DNA of 7,823 nt, from assembly GCA_964423795.1 (NCBI GenBank), contig CAYRGC010000033.1:1-7823 (forward strand), in the 5' to 3' direction. The notes beneath the pieces were generated by a model. The model did no database searches. It was not told the origin of the DNA and worked only from the letters and a program-made list of their open reading frames with translations. The stretch is from CAYRGC01 sp964423795 (GTDB lineage: Bacteria; Patescibacteriota; Gracilibacteria; Peribacterales; Peribacteraceae). The position numbers and the translations under genes are program-made. This document shows, piece after piece, positions 4,988 through 7,823 of the stretch (positions are counted from its first letter, which is position 1; each line of letters begins with the position of its first letter).

Positions 4988-6187
4988 CTACTGCAAACAA
5001 CGCTCCGGCGCCTTCGGCATCCTGCTCATCGCCTTGAACGTCACGTCGTAGTTGTTACTGGCGTTCCAGACGGTGAATCCGCAGAGACCGGCATCGTGCA
5101 CGGCGCGGATCTGCGCGAGCACGTCCTCCTGGTCCACGAAGTAGCCCTGGATCCACGGACGGAGCTTTTTGAGGCCTTCCTCCTCTCCGAGAAGCTTCTT
5201 GTAGCCGTCGAGCGTGCGGTAGACGAGCCAGTAGTCGCGAGGACCGGGGTGCTTCCCCTCCACGTAGTACTCGGGCGAGGTGAACGTGGACGGGTAGGCC
5301 ATCGGGGAGATGACGTCGATCATCGGCGCGAACTTCACGACGTCCTGGCCGAGGGCGTGCAGGTTGATCGGATAGTTCCAACCGAGGATGGCGTACGTGC
5401 TGAGGCCGAGCTTGGTGGAAGGCGCGTACTGGTCGATCGTCTCGCGCACCATGCGCACGAACGGCTCCACGTGGGCCACCTTCCCCTCGGTGTCGAGGGC
5501 GTTGAGGATCCCCGGATACTCCGTCGGGAAGCGGATGTAATCGAGGTTGATCTCCTCGATCCCCGTCGTGAGGAGGTCCTTGATCACCTCGCGGTTGTAC
5601 TGGAGAACCGTCTCGTTGGCGCCGTCGACCCACATCTCGCCAAGACCGACGCCCGTCCTGGGATCCTTCACCTGGGTGAAAGGAGCGGCGGCGGCCAGAT
5701 TCGGATCCTTGAGTGAGATATACCGCGCGATCGTGTAGATGCCGCGGGCCTTGGCCTCAGCGACCACTTTTTTAAGGTCTCCCGTCGGGTGCACGAGTCC
5801 GAACTTGTTGCCGAGCGGGGAATCGGAGGGGAAGAACACCTGTCCGCCCTTCACCGCGACCACGAACGCGTTGCCGCCGGCCTTCATGAGCGCGTCCAAG
5901 TACTCGTTCCACTGCGGCTCATTGGCCATGGTGTTGGGCGTGAGGTAGATGCCCATGGCGTTATGCGTCTTCGATCCGTCGTCGTAGAGATCTGTCGGAA
6001 TAAGAAGCGGCGGCACGCCGTCCTCAAAAAACGAGTACTGCCCCTTTTTCTGAACGGCCTTGGAAGCCGTGCCCGTCACGGAAGCCGCATCGGGAAGCCG
6101 CGCCTGGCTAATCGCGGAGAACGCGAGGAATCCCGCCCCGGCGATGACCGGAACGGCGAGAACGGAGAGCAGGAACGGTCGGCGCAT
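4988..6187 (-). CDS. Exported DUF4015-type putative glycoside hydrolase
   Basis: The 399-residue protein begins with a basic, hydrophobic leader (RRPFLLSVLAVPVIAGAGFLAFSA, residues 2-25), a signal peptide or single membrane anchor. The body from about residue 75 matches the DUF4015 (putative glycosyl hydrolase, TIM-barrel-like) family. Landmarks are MGIYLTPNTM (78-87), NAFVVAVKGGQV (106-117), ARGIYTIARYI (147-157), INLDYIRFPTEY (213-224, with acidic residues at the end of a predicted strand), DVISPMAYPS (291-300), LRPWIQGY (342-349) and GFTVWNASNNY (370-380). It probably acts outside the cytoplasm on a polysaccharide, but the substrate is not known and activity is inferred from the family only. 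A plausible promoter (6216-6245) lies 28 bases or more upstream. A C-rich tract rather than a Shine-Dalgarno site precedes the ATG. No terminator with a T-tract follows, so transcription may continue into thyA. Confidence 0.85.
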   Translation of the reverse strand: MRRPFLLSVLAVPVIAGAGFLAFSAISQARLPDAASVTGTASKAVQKKGQYSFFEDGVPPLLIPTDLYDDGSKTHNAMGIYLTPNTMANEPQWNEYLDALMKAGGNAFVVAVKGGQVFFPSDSPLGNKFGLVHPTGDLKKVVAEAKARGIYTIARYISLKDPNLAAAAPFTQVKDPRTGVGLGEMWVDGANETVLQYNREVIKDLLTTGIEEINLDYIRFPTEYPGILNALDTEGKVAHVEPFVRMVRETIDQYAPSTKLGLSTYAILGWNYPINLHALGQDVVKFAPMIDVISPMAYPSTFTSPEYYVEGKHPGPRDYWLVYRTLDGYKKLLGEEEGLKKLRPWIQGYFVDQEDVLAQIRAVHDAGLCGFTVWNASNNYDVTFKAMSRMPKAPERCLQ

Positions 6188-6215
6188 GAGATTCCGCGGA
6201 AGGGGGTGGAGATCA

Positions 6216-6245
6216 CGTATAGAGGATTCGCCTTCGCTTCGGCAA
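6216..6245 (-). promoter_or_regulatory. Probable promoter of the DUF4015 gene
   Basis: On the - strand TTGCCG (6245-6240, four of six to TTGACA) and TATACG (6221-6216, five of six to TATAAT) are 18 bases apart, and the ATG is 28 bases beyond. An 11-bp imperfect inverted repeat (6222-6232 with 6252-6262, two G-T positions) overlaps the -35 region and could be an operator or an RNA hairpin. No experimental support; moderate to low confidence. Confidence 0.4.
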
Positions 6246-6310
6246 ATCTACGGCGGATTCTCGGCTTGCGGGAAATAAAGAGTGAGATGTTGTAGTAGCA
6301 AGGCCGTCGT

Positions 6311-6366
6311 CTCAAAATCTCAGAACCTCATAAGCTTTTCAGGTTCTGAGGTTATGAGGTTCTGAG
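6311..6366. repeat. Palindromic octamer array (7 x 8 bp) after the TrmB-like gene
   Basis: Fifty-six bases split into seven words: CTCAAAAT (6311-6318), CTCAGAAC (6319-6326), CTCATAAG (6327-6334), centre CTTTTCAG (6335-6342), GTTCTGAG (6343-6350), GTTATGAG (6351-6358), GTTCTGAG (6359-6366). A perfect 15-bp inverted repeat joins 6319-6333 to 6352-6366. A competing perfect 10-bp stem joins 6319-6328 to 6341-6350, so two alternative hairpins are possible. On the - strand it begins 6 bases after the TrmB-like stop, and the stem is followed by ATTTTG, making weak intrinsic termination possible. The plan is the same as the 3812-3867 array although the words differ. Confidence 0.85.
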
Positions 6367-6372
6367 CTCCGA

Positions 6373-7131
6373 CTACTTCCTTCCCGCATATCGCCAAGCC
6401 ATCTCGAAAATTTGTTTCTGCGTCTCCGCCACTTCCTTACTCTCGATGATGACGCCGAACATGTCGGTATCCCCCTTGAGGCCCGAATCGAACGAGCAGA
6501 TGGCCACCTTGGAGTCGTACACGTTGATCTCGTTCGTGAAGTCGAATTCCTTCGCCGGCACGAGCCGGATCTCGCGGAGCTTCTGCTTGTCCTCGCCGTG
6601 CACGCGCCGGCCCGTCGCGTCGTCCGGGGCGATGCCGCGCAGCCGGATGCCGCGCTTCACGCGCTCGCTGACGTATTCCTCGTCGTACGCGGGCCAGAAG
6701 CGCCGCACGACGGCGGAGTTGGCGAAGTTCAGCACCTCGCTCTTCGCGGTGAGCGTGTCCTCGTAGACCCGGCGCATCCCCTCCCACCCCTCGAAGAAGC
6801 GCACGTGCGGCTTGCGGTACTTCGAGCCGCGCAGCGATCGCAGTTCGGGAAGCGCGCGGTCGAGCGCGTCGGCGTTCTTCCGGGCCTCCACGGAAAGGTA
6901 CTCGGGCGCCACCGGCGCGTACGCCTTGCCCCGGACCTTCTTCGTGACGGTGAAGACGCCGGCCGCCACCATCTCCTCGAGAAGCGCGTACGCCGTGATG
7001 CGGTTGAGATCGGTCGCCTTCGCGTAGTCGGAAGCGGGGGCGCTGCCGAGCTGCAACCCGGCGAGGTACAACTGCGCCTCTTTCTCGGTGAGGCCGATGT
7101 TCTCGAGGATGCCCTGGAGGTCTTTCGCCAT
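6373..7131 (-). CDS. TrmB-family transcriptional regulator
   Basis: The 252-residue protein has an N-terminal winged helix-turn-helix of the TrmB type (about 1-75): LENIGLTEKEAQLYLAGLQ, then SAPASDYAKATDLNRITAYALLEEMVAAG as the recognition region, and a wing with VTKKVRGKAYAPV. A helical linker with ARKNADALDRALPELRSL (83-100) likely mediates dimerisation. The C-terminal part (105-250) starts with VRFFEGWEGMRRVYEDTL, a motif seen in many TrmB-like proteins that pair the wHTH with a phospholipase-D-like ligand domain. Classical TrmB proteins sense sugars, but the ligand here is unknown. The ATG at 7131 fits the family start. It is preceded by a C-rich tract (7136-7146) and has no Shine-Dalgarno site. 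The gene is divergent from glnA across 226 bases containing an A/T-rich inverted repeat, so self-regulation or control of glnA is possible but unproven. Confidence 0.85.
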   Translation of the reverse strand: MAKDLQGILENIGLTEKEAQLYLAGLQLGSAPASDYAKATDLNRITAYALLEEMVAAGVFTVTKKVRGKAYAPVAPEYLSVEARKNADALDRALPELRSLRGSKYRKPHVRFFEGWEGMRRVYEDTLTAKSEVLNFANSAVVRRFWPAYDEEYVSERVKRGIRLRGIAPDDATGRRVHGEDKQKLREIRLVPAKEFDFTNEINVYDSKVAICSFDSGLKGDTDMFGVIIESKEVAETQKQIFEMAWRYAGRK

Positions 7132-7247
7132 AGTCGGGAGGGGAAATCAACGTGTAATTGTTTCTGACAACGACAGAGGACAACACGCCGACGACGCCGG
7201 GATGTTATCTCCCAACTATGATGATTTGAAGAGGAAAAATCGAAATC

Positions 7248-7281
7248 CTGTTTTGTTGTTAAAATAATAAACAGAACAAAA
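7248..7281. promoter_or_regulatory. A/T-rich inverted repeat in the divergent regulator/glnA region
   Basis: In a strikingly A/T-rich patch of an otherwise GC-rich window, CTGTTT (7248-7253) and AAACAG (7269-7274) form an inverted repeat, overlapped by TTTTGTT (7251-7257) with AACAAAA (7275-7281). AAAAATCG also occurs twice as a direct repeat (7235-7242 and 7278-7285). This is a credible operator/promoter patch for the two divergent genes. I could not assign convincing -35/-10 pairs. Confidence 0.35.
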
Positions 7282-7316
7282 ATCGTGGTCGCAAAAGCCT
7301 GGCGGCGGGCGGCGGG

Positions 7317-7336
7317 CGCGTCGTACAAAGGACGCG
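7317..7336 (+). promoter_or_regulatory. Hairpin in the glnA leader
   Basis: CGCGTC (7317-7322) and GACGCG (7331-7336) form a perfect 6-bp stem with an 8-base loop, followed by TTTCCTTTCCCCC and the glnA ATG 21 bases later. It could be an attenuator-like or stability hairpin, but the tract after it is mixed T/C rather than a run of T. Confidence 0.35.
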
Positions 7337-7357
7337 TTTCCTTTCCCCCACCCCCGT

Positions 7358-7823
7358 ATGAACCCCGTTTCCGCCCTGAGCCCCGCGCGGCCGGCGCGCC
7401 TCCCCTCGGCGTTGATGCCCGATCTGGAGTTCACGCCGAAGATCGGCGCGGCCACCGACGTGGAGACCTTCGCGAAGAAGCACCTCGCCACGATGTTCGA
7501 CCTCACGTTCGTGGACGTGCCGGGCACGCTCCAGCACACGAGCAAGCCCATCCACGAGCTCCTGGACGTGCTCGAGGGCGGCGCGGGCTTCGACGGAAGC
7601 TCCATCCGCGGCTTCAAGCAGATACAGGAGAGCGACATGCTGCTCATCCCGGATCCCACCACCGCCTACCTCGACCCTTTCACGAGCGAGCCCACCGTGA
7701 GCGTCATCTGCGACGTGAAGGATCCCGTGTCGGGCGAATTCTACGACGCGTCCCCCCGCACGATCGCCCGTCGCGCCGTGGACTACCTCCGCGGCAGCGG
7801 CATCGCGGACGCCACGTACTTCG
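7358..7823 (+). CDS. glnA: Glutamine synthetase type I, N-terminal part
   Basis: The gene runs off the right edge; 155 codons are present. GlnA makes glutamine from glutamate, ammonia and ATP as a dodecamer and is the central nitrogen-assimilation enzyme. The visible beta-grasp N-terminal domain includes LTFVDVPGTLQHTSKP (49-64), GFDGSSIRGFKQIQESDMLL (77-96, the flexible Asp/Ser loop that completes the neighbouring subunit's active site), PDPTTAYLDPF and ASPRTIARRAVDYL (131-144). The ATG at 7358 adds a roughly 30-residue Pro/Ala-rich extension compared with usual family starts; an in-frame ATG at 7415 is an alternative. No Shine-Dalgarno site is present at either; C-rich DNA precedes 7358. 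The adenylylation site would lie outside the window, so the subclass cannot be decided. Divergent from the TrmB-like regulator. Confidence 0.93.
   Translation, partial: MNPVSALSPARPARLPSALMPDLEFTPKIGAATDVETFAKKHLATMFDLTFVDVPGTLQHTSKPIHELLDVLEGGAGFDGSSIRGFKQIQESDMLLIPDPTTAYLDPFTSEPTVSVICDVKDPVSGEFYDASPRTIARRAVDYLRGSGIADATYF

Noticed and set aside
1640..6366. CRISPR array interpretation of the short-word repeats
   Set aside because: Units are 7-8 bp, contiguous without spacers, and inverted in the second half; no cas genes are present.
7151..7200. Possible -35/-10 pair for the TrmB-like gene (TTGTCC with CAATTA)
   Set aside because: The -10 candidate matches the consensus poorly.

Overview
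The window is GC-rich bacterial DNA with tightly packed genes. It probably comes from an uncultivated candidate-phylum (CPR/Patescibacteria-type) lineage. That guess, perhaps a Peregrinibacteria/Peribacteria relative, rests on three things: a TrmB-family regulator and a DUF4015 putative glycosidase of the kind common in those genomes, almost no Shine-Dalgarno sequences before the start codons, and two proteins I cannot assign to any family. It is an inference; no rRNA or other taxonomic marker lies in the window.

Layout. Positions 1-203 (+) hold the C-terminal end of SecD. A compact folate cluster follows on the + strand: folB (226-570), folK (567-1049) and folE (1046-1636, possibly starting at 1091), joined by GTGA stop/start overlaps. 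From 1714 to 7131 everything reads on the - strand. In transcription order this is a TrmB-like regulator (7131-6373), an exported DUF4015 protein (6187-4988), thyA (4860-3892), folA (3811-3314), a small unrecognised protein (3165-2746) closed by a clear intrinsic terminator (2723-2683), and an acidic helical protein with an HEFEH motif (2565-1714). At the right end a type I glutamine synthetase gene starts divergently from the regulator (7358 to the window edge, +).

How the genes fit together. FolE, FolB and FolK supply the pterin branch of folate synthesis, while ThyA and FolA form the dTMP/tetrahydrofolate cycle. The two modules converge on each other, separated by the two unknown genes. 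folP and folC are not in the window.

The most unusual signal is a set of intergenic palindromic arrays made of degenerate 7- or 8-bp words. Two of them (3812-3867 and 6311-6366) have exactly the same plan: seven octamers, 56 bp, with three octamers on each side of a central one and the right half the reverse complement of the left. They share no sequence. A third (1640-1706) uses heptamers, four per arm. A one-sided octamer run lies just upstream of thyA (4877-4916). The arrays sit right after stop codons, and one abuts the folA start codon. Other points of interest are an in-frame palindrome-bearing insertion in thyA, C-rich tracts in place of Shine-Dalgarno sites, and two neighbouring unknown proteins that both end in Met-Ala-Ala. 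No tRNA, rRNA, CRISPR array or insertion sequence was seen. No gene-free stretch exceeds 300 bases.
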